Of a stretch of DNA of 64,000 nucleotides, positions 36,777-44,794 are shown one piece after another (within the stretch, counting starts at the first letter, position 1; the number at the start of each line of letters is the position of its first letter). The translations under genes and the position numbers were made by a program. This DNA comes from Actinomadura sp. HBU206391 (GTDB taxonomy: Bacteria; Actinomycetota; Actinomycetes; Streptosporangiales; Streptosporangiaceae): the NCBI RefSeq assembly GCF_014323665.1, contig NZ_JABVEB010000001.1, forward strand, positions 1-64,000, given 5' to 3'. The notes under the pieces are model-generated. The model was not told the DNA's origin. It was given only the letters and a program-made list of their open reading frames with translations, and did no database searches.

Positions 36777-39700
36777 GTGTCTGTCGAGATGGCCGCGTTC
36801 AGTGTCGGTAGGGCAGTCGCCCAGCTCGCCGTAAGCCGATGGATGGCGAATCGCTCCAATCACAAAGCGCCTACCAAGGACCTCGTCGAACTTATCAGGA
36901 CAGGGTTTCCGGATGAGATCAAGCGCCGGCGTGTTCAGCGCCAGTTCGAGGACATCGCCGACTCTGTTGCCGAACGGCTGCTGCCCTACCTGCAGCATGA
37001 GTTCCGCGATCTTACTGATGGTGACCGCGAGGCTGCTCTGCACCAGGTTGTCCTCACGCTGAACCGCGCCGACTTGTCGGACGAGGCGCTATTCGCCGAC
37101 GACCTCGACTCGATCAAGCTGTCCCGCAGGCTGCGCGCCGCGTTCCCGGCACGTGAGGCGGAGTTCCAACTCGGAGAGGCGGGAGCCCGGCTGTACGACG
37201 TCGTACTCGAGGAATGCTGCGACTGCCTGGCCCGCATCATCATTCATCTCCCGCAGTTCGGCTCCCGCGCCTCGGCTGAGACACTGAGCCGCTTGTCAGG
37301 TGTCGCCGACCAGATCTCGGCCGTGCTCGCCCGCCTGCCCGCACGATCGCTCACCGCGCCCGGGGGTACGTCGGACGATGATGAGTTCACCCGTCGGTAT
37401 CTGACCTTCATCAGCGAGAACCTGGACTCACTGGATCTGTTCGGCGTGCGCTTCGAGCGCTTCACCCGACCCCAGACGACGCTGAGCGTCGCGTACATCA
37501 GCCTGAATGTCTCGGAGGAGGGTGGCGCGAGGCATCGAGAGCCCGGTTCCCGAACGGTGGCGATCGCTGACTGGCGCTCTGAAAACCGCATGGGCGGCGG
37601 CGCTGTCCGAGTGGAGGTCGCGCTAAGCGACCATCGCCTGACGCTGGTACGTGGCGAGGCAGGCGGCGGCAAAAGTACCCTGCTCCGCTGGCTCGCGGTC
37701 ATGGCCGCGCGCGGCACGTTCACCAGCGAACTGGCCGAGTGGAACGGATGCGTGCCGTTCGTGATCAAGCTGCGCAGCCACGCGGGCGGAGCGCTGCCGC
37801 GCCCCGAAGAGTTCCTCGACGACGTGGCCGGTCATCTGACCGGGATTATGCCGAGCGGCTGGGTACATCGGCAGCTGATATCGGGACGGGCTCTGCTCCT
37901 GGTAGATGGGGTAGACGAGGTCACCAGCACTCAGCGGCAGGCTGTCCGACAATGGCTGAAAGCACTCGTTAACGAGTTCCGCAGCACACGGGTGATCGTG
38001 ACATCACGGCCAGCCGCAGCCACCTCAGACTGGCTGCGCGCCGAGGGTTTCGCGACCACCTTCCTAGAGCAGCTGAGTCCAGCGGACATGCGCACCCTTG
38101 TCCAGTACTGGCACCGTGCAGTGCGGGACTCCGCCGATCTACCTTGCGCGCCGGAACGACTCCCCGTGTACGAAGCCAGGATGTTGGCCAGGCTGGCGGC
38201 AGCGCCCCATTTGCGGACTCTCGCATCCACTCCGCTGCTCGCCGCAATGCTCTGCGCCCTCAACCTCGACCGGGAGACTTTGCCCCGCGACAGAATGGGG
38301 CTTTATGCGGCCGCGTTGGACCTGCTGCTGGAGACCAGAGACGCCAAGCGGAACATCCCGAGTGCCCTCGAGATCCAGCTGCAACGCGACCAGAAGATCC
38401 GCATCCTGCAGATGCTGGCGTGGCATCTGTCCCTGAGCTGGCGCGTCGAGCTACCCAAGCCCACAGTCGAACAAGCAATCAAAGAGCGGCTCACGGCAAT
38501 GCCAGGCGTACAGGCGCATGCCCCAGATGTCCTCGGGCACCTGCTACAGCGCAGCGGCGTCATCCGTGAGCCGATACCCGGGCGGATCGATTTCGTTCAC
38601 CGGACCGTGCAGGAATACCTGACGGCCAAGCAGGTTGCAGACCTCGGCGATATGGAGCTGCTGATCCGCAATGCCCACCGCGACCAATGGCGAGAGACTG
38701 TCATCATGGCCGCCGGCCACGCGAACGAACCACTCCGCCGCGAACTCCTCGAAGGTCTCTTGTCCCGCGTGAAAGCCGAGCCACGACGGGCCCGCCAGCT
38801 CAAGCTGCTGGCTGTTGCTTGTCTCGAAACGCTCCCTTCGATCCCACAGGACCTGCGCGAGGCTCTTAATCAATGCCTTGACGAACTCGTCCCCCCGCGG
38901 AGCATCGCTTCCGCCCGTTCCCTCGCCGCCGCCGGAGAGCCAGTGCTGGCTCGGCTCCCCGAACGGCTGGATAACCTGTCTGACGCGATAGCGAGGGCCA
39001 CCATCCGAACCGCCTGTCTTATCAACGGCCCTGAAGCCCTCAATGTGCTCTCGCGTTACGGCACCGACTCTCGCCAGGCCGTGCAGAAGGAGCTGAACGA
39101 TGCCTGGAAGTACTTCGATCCCCAGGAGTTCGCCGAATGCGTCCTGTCCGCGGCTCCCGCTGGCGGCCGAATCGAGGTGTTGCGGTCCAGCGGCCAGCTT
39201 AACGCCCTTGGTGTGCTCGCCCCGCTCTCGACCCTTTACGCGATCCTGAATGAGCCAGCTGAGTTGGGTTTCCTCACACGCCATGCAGAGACGCTCAAAA
39301 GACTCACCCTTATGTTCGACACGCCAGGCACAGACATCAACCTCCTACCTCCATTGCCTAGCCTTGAAAGCATCGTCGTTGGATTGCCCCGACTTTCCAA
39401 TCTTGACTTCCTGGATGCACTCCCCGATCTGAGCGCTGTCTGGCTGTCCCGTTGTGGAGACATAGAGGATTTCTCTTCGCTGAGACGATATACGAATCTA
39501 CGCGAATTGGGACTCCAGGGTAGCCGCCACCTGACCACCCTTGAGGGACTTCCCGAACTGCGCCAACTGAGGAATCTGGGGCTGAATGGGTCGAGACTGA
39601 CATGCGGCCTCGCTGACGTCGCCACGGCCGCTCCGCATCTCAATATCCTCTTCCTCCATAACTGCAAATGGGTGAGAGATCTCACTCCTCTGGCGGAGCT

Positions 39701-40052
39701 TCCACTGGCACAACTCGAGCTTCGAGGATGCAACGCGGTAGCGGACCTTTCCCCACTCTCAGGCTTGACCGACCTTAGTTACCTGGATCTCGCCGGCACT
39801 CAGGTACGCGACGTCACGCCTCTAAGTGAGCTCACGAGCCTCGTGCGACTTAACCTCGATGTTTGCTCAAGGATCATCGATCTAGCGCCTCTAGTGGCTC
39901 TTACTAACCTGCGAATCTTGACAATCCGAGGTATTTCTCCCGGCATCGACCTGTCTCCCCTCGCAGCGAACCGCAAGCTCACCGTGCAGGTCGATACCCG
40001 GCAAGAAATCCGAGGCGGCAAAGCGTTGGGGCGGCGGCTGAAGATCTCGTAG
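36777..40052 (+). CDS. NACHT-LRR NTPase (bacterial NLR), probable anti-phage sensor
   Basis: 1091 residues from a GTG. The N-terminal ~270 residues are helical and resemble the N-terminal NACHT-associated domain seen in actinobacterial NLRs. The NACHT core has GEAGGGKSTLL (Walker A ~292), LLLVDGVDEV (Walker B ~373), VIVTSRP (sensor 1) and a winged-helix region ending FVHRTVQEYL. A superhelical middle leads to leucine-rich repeats (~850-1080; for example LPSLESIVVGLPRLSNLDFL). Bacterial NLRs of this design trigger cell death or growth arrest on phage infection. No separate effector gene is adjacent, so the effector is probably the N-terminal domain. Confidence 0.88.
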   Translation: MSVEMAAFSVGRAVAQLAVSRWMANRSNHKAPTKDLVELIRTGFPDEIKRRRVQRQFEDIADSVAERLLPYLQHEFRDLTDGDREAALHQVVLTLNRADLSDEALFADDLDSIKLSRRLRAAFPAREAEFQLGEAGARLYDVVLEECCDCLARIIIHLPQFGSRASAETLSRLSGVADQISAVLARLPARSLTAPGGTSDDDEFTRRYLTFISENLDSLDLFGVRFERFTRPQTTLSVAYISLNVSEEGGARHREPGSRTVAIADWRSENRMGGGAVRVEVALSDHRLTLVRGEAGGGKSTLLRWLAVMAARGTFTSELAEWNGCVPFVIKLRSHAGGALPRPEEFLDDVAGHLTGIMPSGWVHRQLISGRALLLVDGVDEVTSTQRQAVRQWLKALVNEFRSTRVIVTSRPAAATSDWLRAEGFATTFLEQLSPADMRTLVQYWHRAVRDSADLPCAPERLPVYEARMLARLAAAPHLRTLASTPLLAAMLCALNLDRETLPRDRMGLYAAALDLLLETRDAKRNIPSALEIQLQRDQKIRILQMLAWHLSLSWRVELPKPTVEQAIKERLTAMPGVQAHAPDVLGHLLQRSGVIREPIPGRIDFVHRTVQEYLTAKQVADLGDMELLIRNAHRDQWRETVIMAAGHANEPLRRELLEGLLSRVKAEPRRARQLKLLAVACLETLPSIPQDLREALNQCLDELVPPRSIASARSLAAAGEPVLARLPERLDNLSDAIARATIRTACLINGPEALNVLSRYGTDSRQAVQKELNDAWKYFDPQEFAECVLSAAPAGGRIEVLRSSGQLNALGVLAPLSTLYAILNEPAELGFLTRHAETLKRLTLMFDTPGTDINLLPPLPSLESIVVGLPRLSNLDFLDALPDLSAVWLSRCGDIEDFSSLRRYTNLRELGLQGSRHLTTLEGLPELRQLRNLGLNGSRLTCGLADVATAAPHLNILFLHNCKWVRDLTPLAELPLAQLELRGCNAVADLSPLSGLTDLSYLDLAGTQVRDVTPLSELTSLVRLNLDVCSRIIDLAPLVALTNLRILTIRGISPGIDLSPLAANRKLTVQVDTRQEIRGGKALGRRLKIS

Positions 40053-40175
40053 CCAACGGGCCCAACTGGACCACCCACGCTCGCCGATTGTGGGAGAGGT
40101 CAACCATATTTCGCTGCCGCAAGAGTTTTCTGCAAATGCGCACCAGCTAAGCCGCCGCGAATACGCCACAGATCT

Positions 40176-40742
40176 TCAAAGCTGTGAGACCTTAGCTTTA
40201 GCGAATGCGCAAGCGACCGCCTGTACTGCATTTATAAGGTGGGGCGATGCAATCTCAATCGACCGACTGACCAGATGATCTGCGCCGTAGCGCGCACGTA
40301 TCTCAGCAAGGCGTTGTTCAACCGATAGCGGTGCACCGTTGGGGCTTGTCGTCATGTCGCAGTAGATCAGCGCTTTCGCCAAGGGTGGCGGTGCGGGCAC
40401 GAATTCACGCGACAGCTCTTCAGCAAGCCCACGCTCTCTGGCCTCGAATATTGCGCAGGAGTGGTGAGCAACCAAACGACACAGAAGGTCGTGAGCGTGC
40501 TCCACGTCGCGAAGGTGGCGGGCGCCATCGAGAGGGTGGAACCCACTGACTATCAGATACGGCGAATATCCAATGTCGTGGAGCCAGGCGGACGCTTCCA
40601 GGAGCTCGGCGTCATCTCCAAGGATGGGGGCAAGGCTCCGGGCCTGTGCGGCGACACCCTGCGTGTGTGCCCACCGGCGCGGCAACGGGACTTCGAGGAG
40701 CTTGCGGGCGATCTCGCTCGCCCAGGCGGCTTGGTTGGTCAT
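40176..40742 (-). CDS. HD-domain hydrolase
   Basis: 188 residues. HD motifs in order: RRWAHTQGV (His), SAWLHDIGY (His-Asp), VAHHSC, and YCDMTT (Asp). It is a metal-dependent phosphohydrolase of unknown substrate, probably nucleotide-like. It is read after the GntR repressor and has the element's CTAGGGACGTCTT sequence just upstream (40794-40809). HD proteins of this type are frequent next to GntR regulators in actinomycete mobile elements. Confidence 0.85.
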   Translation of the reverse strand: MTNQAAWASEIARKLLEVPLPRRWAHTQGVAAQARSLAPILGDDAELLEASAWLHDIGYSPYLIVSGFHPLDGARHLRDVEHAHDLLCRLVAHHSCAIFEARERGLAEELSREFVPAPPPLAKALIYCDMTTSPNGAPLSVEQRLAEIRARYGADHLVSRSIEIASPHLINAVQAVACAFAKAKVSQL

Positions 40743-40793
40743 AGCTCGACGTTAGGACCGTGCTCTCGGACGTTCACGGACGGCGACATACCG

Positions 40794-40809
40794 TCTAGGG
40801 ACGTCTTCG
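40794..40809 (+). promoter_or_regulatory. CTAGGGACGTCTT operator candidate before the HD gene
   Basis: TCTAGGGACGTCTTCG overlaps the GntR stop codon and lies about 50 bases upstream of the HD hydrolase start. Same sequence as the double copy at 42611-42630 and, inverted, at 31934-31946. Confidence 0.6.
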
Positions 40810-41277
40810 CACGAAACGTCCCTTGCCATGAACCGACTCGATGAGCCCGGCATGCTCCAGCTCAACGAGCGCTCGTCGTGCGGTCCCGCGAGAGACGCCG
40901 TGCTGGGCGACGATGGCTGCCTCACTTTGTAGTGGGTCTCCGGGAGCGAGGTCGCCGGCGTCGATCCGGGCCCATAGCTCGTCGGCGATCTTCCGGTACC
41001 GAGGCATGGTTGCGTGCTCCGCCGTGACCGCCTGATCGGCGCCGCATACAACACGGCCCATGCCTGGCACTGTCGCGACAAGGCCGTCTGCCTCCAGTTC
41101 AGCCAGGGCACGGCGGATGGTGTTCCGTACGACGCCGAACTCCCCGCACAGTACGGTCTCGGAAGGAAAGCGCGAGGCTGGTCCGTAATCGCCTGCATCA
41201 ATGCGTCGTCGCAACGCATCGGCGATCTGCGCGTACGCGCCCCATGACGTCGCTCGTCGTCGGCTCTCTCTGGGCAT
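40795..41277 (-). CDS. GntR repressor with two tandem winged-helix domains (KorSA-like)
   Basis: 160 residues made of two GntR-type winged helices and nothing else. The first (~13-77) runs YAQIADALRRRIDAGDYGPASRFPSE to GRVV; the second (~92-157) runs YRKIADELWARIDAGDLAPGDPLQSE to GRFV. No ligand-binding domain is present. A GntR repressor (KorSA) governs transfer in pSAM2. Two DNA-binding domains in one chain would suit recognition of paired sites like the double operator at 42611. ATG at 41277; upstream in-frame codons are unsupported. Confidence 0.85.
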   Translation of the reverse strand: MPRESRRRATSWGAYAQIADALRRRIDAGDYGPASRFPSETVLCGEFGVVRNTIRRALAELEADGLVATVPGMGRVVCGADQAVTAEHATMPRYRKIADELWARIDAGDLAPGDPLQSEAAIVAQHGVSRGTARRALVELEHAGLIESVHGKGRFVRRRP

Positions 41278-41296
41278 TCGGACGTCTATCCGCTGA

Positions 41297-41731
41297 TCAG
41301 TAGGCCATGTGCGTGGAGGTCGGCATCCATGATCCCGCCTGGCGCCTTGGTGCCTTAGCCACTTGCGGAGTGGATACCCTCTCGCGTTGGCGCCGGTGAG
41401 CACCTTGTGGGCGCGCGCGGTTGGTTGCCCACTGTGCCGTACTCATGCGCATCGTTGTTGGGGGTTTCATGGAGCCGTTCGACTCGCGAGGGCCAGCGTG
41501 GTGGAGGCCAGGCGCTCTTGGGCGATGGCTGCTGGTCAGTTCGACGCTGTCGAGCATTCGGGCAAGTTCGGTCGGCGTATCCGCCTCGACCAGGCGGTCA
41601 TCGATCAGGGCCCACCAATGCCGGGTTGCCGCGCCGAACCAACTGGTCACGTCGGGGAAGCGCGCCTGCAGCATCTTCAGGCCGACAGCCGGATCGTCTG
41701 CGGGGAGACTGTAGGTGTATGGAGGGTTCAT
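41297..41731 (-). CDS. Hypothetical protein downstream of the A/B pair
   Basis: 144 residues from the ATG at 41731, which follows GGAAGGA. The N-terminal half has sensible globular sequence (LPADDPAVGLKMLQARFPDVTSWFGAATRHWWALIDDRLVEADTPTELARML, given here as separate motifs: GLKMLQARFPDV, SWFGAATRHWWAL, LVEADTPTELARML). The second half is basic and low-complexity and may reflect a lost stop or frameshift. Family not recognised. It lies between the B gene and the GntR repressor. Confidence 0.6.
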   Translation of the reverse strand: MNPPYTYSLPADDPAVGLKMLQARFPDVTSWFGAATRHWWALIDDRLVEADTPTELARMLDSVELTSSHRPRAPGLHHAGPRESNGSMKPPTTMRMSTAQWATNRARPQGAHRRQRERVSTPQVAKAPRRQAGSWMPTSTHMAY

Positions 41732-41769
41732 GTTGTGTCCTTCCTGGCTGGCGGGCCTGCCGTACCGGC

Positions 41770-42078
41770 TCACCACCGGTTATGCGGCTGCACTTGCGCG
41801 GAACCCAGCAGCCAACGGGCGATGACATCTCGGATGTCTGGCCTGCGCGTTGCAGCGGTCGTGGCCAGCGCGGCGGTGCGGGTTACGGCCTCCGGGGGCG
41901 TAAGACCGAGTTCTCCGCACCGCCGCGCCGGCTTCAGGTCGTACGGCTCGGCGGCCTGGCTCCGACGGATACCGGGCCGTACGACGTCGTCCGGGCCCTC
42001 CCCTGCCCAAGACGAAGGGGTGGGCGCGCCATCCGCGCCAGTCGGCGCGCCCACGTCCAAGTACCAGACAATGCCCAT
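41770..42078 (-). CDS. Hypothetical protein, second member of the duplicated pair (copy 2)
   Basis: 102 residues: starts MGIVWYLDVGAPTG, continues with a Pro/Arg-rich segment ending KPARRCGELGLTPPEAV and a helical C-terminus (RRPDIRDVIARWLLGSAQ). It begins two bases after the stop of its partner. A shorter homologous ORF sits at 892-1128. Function unknown; a short DNA- or protein-binding module is possible. Confidence 0.6.
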   Translation of the reverse strand: MGIVWYLDVGAPTGADGAPTPSSWAGEGPDDVVRPGIRRSQAAEPYDLKPARRCGELGLTPPEAVTRTAALATTAATRRPDIRDVIARWLLGSAQVQPHNRW

Positions 42079-42080
42079 GC

Positions 42081-42482
42081 CTATCGGCCGACCGTGGCGG
42101 CATCGACCGTGCCGATGCCCGACTGCGGCCATCGTCCGGAGGAACACTGCTTGACGGGCATGCAGGCGAGAGCCTCCCTCACTACGGGAGACATTCCACC
42201 GAGCGCCGTGGCGCGGAGCTGCGGTCCGTCGTGCCACACGATCGCGCCCGTGGCGGCGGTGCGTTCGGCTCGTGCGATCACCGACCCGTACACGTAGTGC
42301 GGGCCCAGCCACGACAGGTGACAGGTCTGGAGGACGCCGTCGGTTCCGCCGGTCGCATGGAGCGCCTCGGTGACGGCGTGAACCGCGAGCGCGCGATCAG
42401 AGGTGATGCCGCACACGCCGCGTTCGGGGTCGGGCGTGGTCACCTGCCAGGAGAACAGGCAGGGGCCGGCATAGATCGGCAT
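42081..42482 (-). CDS. Hypothetical protein, first member of the duplicated pair (copy 2)
   Basis: 133 residues from the ATG at 42482 (GAGGAGG upstream). Shares FSW, (A/V)VTEAL, YVY--(L/V)IAR and G-IVW motifs with the protein at 1107-1580. It heads a minus-strand run A-B-C-GntR-HD and faces the HTH/PLD regulator at 42675 across a promoter region carrying two operator copies. Confidence 0.68.
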   Translation of the reverse strand: MPIYAGPCLFSWQVTTPDPERGVCGITSDRALAVHAVTEALHATGGTDGVLQTCHLSWLGPHYVYGSVIARAERTAATGAIVWHDGPQLRATALGGMSPVVREALACMPVKQCSSGRWPQSGIGTVDAATVGR

Positions 42483-42610
42483 TGCGAACGCCTCCTCGGG
42501 CTCGGAGCAGGATGGGGTGGTCACCTGAAGACGCTGGTGACGAGGCGAATACGGGGTGCTTCGCCCTGCGCAAAGCCTGTCCGGAGCGCGAGGACCTCTC
42601 TACCGGCAAC

Positions 42611-42630
42611 TAGGGACGTCTAGGGACGTC
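42611..42630 (+). promoter_or_regulatory. Double TAGGGACGTC operator
   Basis: TAGGGACGTC occurs twice head-to-tail with no spacer, followed by TTCTGC, in the 190-base gap between two divergent genes of the element. The 10-base period equals about one helical turn, so the two half-sites face the same side of the DNA. Confidence 0.65.
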
Positions 42631-42674
42631 TTCTGCTACCGTCGTAGCCGTCCCTGGCCAGCCGGGAGGTAGCG

Positions 42675-43409
42675 GTGAATGACGTGCTCCACAGAGCACT
42701 CGTCAACGCAGGACTACGAGAGGCCGACGTCGCCCGCCACCTCGATGTCGACCCCAAAACGGTACGTCGCTGGCTCACGGGCCGGCTCCCCTACCCTCGC
42801 CACCGCGCGGGAATCGCCGCACTGCTCGGACTCGACGAGCGAGATCTATGGCCACTAGCCCTGGGCACTCGCCGTCCGCTTCACCAGTCGTCGAGCGAAA
42901 TCCTCGCTACCTACCCTCACCGATGGGCCGTGCCCCGTGCCGTGTGGCACGACCTCTTTGAAGGCGCCCAGCGTGAGATCGGCATCCTGGCCTACGCGGG
43001 CTTGTTCCTCGCTGAAGACACCGGAATACTGCGCACACTTGCCGACAGGGCAACCGCGGGCGTCGCCGTGCGTATCCTGCTCGGCGACCCAAACGGTGCC
43101 CGCGTCTCGGAACGAGGCGCCGACGAAAGCGTCGGTGGGTCCTTGGCCGCCAAGATCCGAAACGCCCTCGTCCTCTACCGTCCGCTGCGCAACCTCGAGG
43201 GCATCGCGATCCGACTACACGACACGGTCCTGTACAACTCCATCTACCGCGCTGACGACGATCTACTTATCAACCCGCACGCCTACGGCGTCCCAGCATC
43301 AAATGCACCCGTTCTCCATCTGCGTCAGCGTGAGCATGGCGACATGGCCAGCACCTATTTCGAAAGCTTTGAGCGGGTATGGCTAAACACTGTCGAGTTA
43401 TCCGGCTGA
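42675..43409 (+). CDS. HTH regulator with phospholipase-D-like domain (copy 2)
   Basis: 244 residues, about half identical to the protein at 35268-36011 by eye. HTH LREADVARHLDVDPKTVRRWL, then YPHRWAVPRAVWHDLFEGAQREIGILAYAGLFLAED (visible as the blocks YPHRWAVPR and ILAYAGLFLAED), AGVAVRILLGDPNG and LHDTVLYNSIYRADDDLLINPH. GTG at 42675. The presence of two intact copies around one element suggests opposing or sequential regulators, or that two elements are fused. Confidence 0.78.
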   Translation: MNDVLHRALVNAGLREADVARHLDVDPKTVRRWLTGRLPYPRHRAGIAALLGLDERDLWPLALGTRRPLHQSSSEILATYPHRWAVPRAVWHDLFEGAQREIGILAYAGLFLAEDTGILRTLADRATAGVAVRILLGDPNGARVSERGADESVGGSLAAKIRNALVLYRPLRNLEGIAIRLHDTVLYNSIYRADDDLLINPHAYGVPASNAPVLHLRQREHGDMASTYFESFERVWLNTVELSG

Positions 43410-43430
43410 AGTTCTTCAGCTTCGTCGTGC

Positions 43431-43576
43431 GGATCACCCCATGTGCGTGGGTAGGCGGTCTCAGCAACCTTCACGGACTTCCGTTCGGGATCACCCCCAC
43501 GTACGTGGGGAGGACCACCGAGGGCTCTGGCCTCGTGGGTCTACATCGGATCACCCCCACGGTGTGTGGGGAGCAC
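43431..43576 (-). CRISPR. Degenerate type I-E-like CRISPR remnant, three repeats and two spacers, no cas genes
   Basis: GGATCACCCCCACGTACGTGG... repeats start at 43431, 43488 and 43548 (28-29 bases each). The middle one is canonical (on the other strand GTCCTCCCCACGTACGTGG then GGGTGATCC) with the usual palindromic core. The first lacks one base and has three to five changes; the third has an inserted base. Spacers are about 29 and 32 bases. The period of 57-60 is near the 61 of type I-E. A short related palindrome is at 43679-43706. No cas gene is in the window. Confidence 0.8.
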
Positions 43577-43663
43577 CGTGGCATCTGTCGTCAGACGGAC
43601 GGCCAGCAAGTCGGTCAGGCTGAAGGCGGGAGCCGCGCGAGGCCGACCGCCGAGGTGACCCAG

Positions 43664-43903
43664 TCAGGACGACGGTCTGGGAGCATCCCCGCGCGGGGAT
43701 GGTCCCGTCGTACGGTGCGCCTGGCCGCCGCGCACGAACCCGAGACCGGCGATCGCCTCCTCGACCCCGGCCCGCGTGCTGGCCGCCACCCGGTCGGGCC
43801 GGTTGAGCACATTGGACACCGTCCCGGCCGAGACACCGGCGCGGCGGGCGACGTCGGCCAGGCTCGCGCCCTTCGGCCCGGTGCCGTCCTTCCCCCGGAA
43901 CAC
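43664..43903 (-). pseudogene. LacI-family regulator, N-terminal fragment
   Basis: 80 codons from a GTG at 43903. The HTH of LacI proteins is complete: GASLADVARRAGVSAGTVSNVLNRPDRVA, then AIAGLGFVRGG. The sequence then departs from the family at a GC-rich palindrome and stops after about 20 unrelated residues, so the sugar-binding domain is lost. It joins an integrase fragment upstream. Confidence 0.7.
43679..43706 (-). repeat. Isolated CRISPR-like palindrome at the LacI breakpoint
   Basis: GGGACCATCCCCGCGCGGGG followed by ATGCTCCC on the minus strand resembles an actinomycete type I-E repeat (GTGCTCCCCGCG...GGGGATGGTCC) lacking the central bases. It is 100 bases from the CRISPR remnant and sits exactly where the LacI fragment loses family similarity. 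Confidence 0.45.
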
Positions 43904-44223
43904 ATACGTCAGCCCGCGGCAAGAGGTGTTCTTCGACGTGGTGCTTGATGTTCTGCATCGTCGAGACGGCGAGTTCCTGCGCCGCGTACCAGTTGTCGAC
44001 CCAGGCGCCGAACGTGATCTCGCCGGCGGCCGGGTCTCGGTACTTCCCGCCGCGGACCTTCGCTTCCTCGTCGTCGGCGGCCTGCTCTGCTCGCGCTTCT
44101 TCCGGTACCGGATCACGGCGCCGTTCGCGTCCTTACAGGTCGGCCACTTGCCGCGCCCGTTGCTGAACCCCGCGCGATGAAGTAGGTGCCGGTTCCCTGG
44201 CCGCGCTTCTCCGCGTAGCCCAC
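43904..44223 (-). pseudogene. Integrase N-terminal fragment with frameshift
   Basis: From GTG 44223 (GGAGGTAAC upstream, 5 bases after the repressor stop) the reading VGYAEKRGQGTGTYF begins an AP2-like integrase arm. After a frame change near 44170 it continues KWPTCKDANGAVIRYRKKRE; after another near 44100 it reads DDEEAKVRGGKYRDP, ITFGAWVDNWYAAQELAVSTMQNIKHHVEEHLLPR. That is the core-binding domain of a tyrosine integrase. The catalytic domain is replaced by the LacI fragment. The gene is dead. Confidence 0.75.
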
Positions 44224-44227
44224 GTGG

Positions 44228-44794
44228 TTACCTCCGGGTCTTGGCCGGCCTGCGCTTGAGGCCTGCGTACGCCTCACGGGCCTGCAGCAAAGTTCCAAGA
44301 ACATGGGACTCGACGCCGGTCTCCACCAGCTCGACTGCCGTCCGCACGTGGTGAGCCGGGACCTTCTCGGCGGCCCGGGCGTCGATGATGAGCGCGATGA
44401 GGTCGGTGAGCCTGCTCTGCTCCTCGCGGGTCCGCGCATCCCAGTAGCGGCGGAGCAGCTCCCGCACCTCGTCCGGCACCTCCGCGTCGGCGATCTGCCG
44501 CTCGGTGGCCGTCACCGCCGCCGGCGGCATTTCGCTCTGGCCTACGGCGTCGGCCGGCACATGCCCAGAGAGCACGAGCAGCGGCTCCAGCTGTATGCGG
44601 AACAGCTTCGAGATCCGGAGAAGGTGCTCGGTGCTGGGCTTGGCCGTGGCGCTCCGCTTCCAACGCGAGACGGTCGACTGCTTGACCTCCAGGGCTTTGG
44701 CCAAGGCCGAGTCGCTGGTGTACCCCAGGGCCTGGGCGGTGCTCTCCAGCCACGTCGCGAACTGGCCGGGTGTCTCTTCAGCATCGGTCGGCAT
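44228..44794 (-). CDS. XRE-family repressor, phage/AICE type
   Basis: 188 residues. The HTH near residues 20-75 reads YTSDSALAKALEVKQSTVSRW followed by PSTEHLLRISKLFRI. The C-terminal part is helical with EVPDEVRELLRRYWDARTREEQSRL. It is transcribed away from the early-type operon at 45479 and directly precedes the ruined integrase gene, the normal arrangement of a lysogeny module. Confidence 0.8.
   Translation of the reverse strand: MPTDAEETPGQFATWLESTAQALGYTSDSALAKALEVKQSTVSRWKRSATAKPSTEHLLRISKLFRIQLEPLLVLSGHVPADAVGQSEMPPAAVTATERQIADAEVPDEVRELLRRYWDARTREEQSRLTDLIALIIDARAAEKVPAHHVRTAVELVETGVESHVLGTLLQAREAYAGLKRRPAKTRR

Noticed and set aside
43551-43958. 135-codon minus-strand ORF across the CRISPR remnant
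   Set aside because: Only its first 15 codons are integrase-derived; the rest is out of frame with the LacI fragment and crosses CRISPR repeats.
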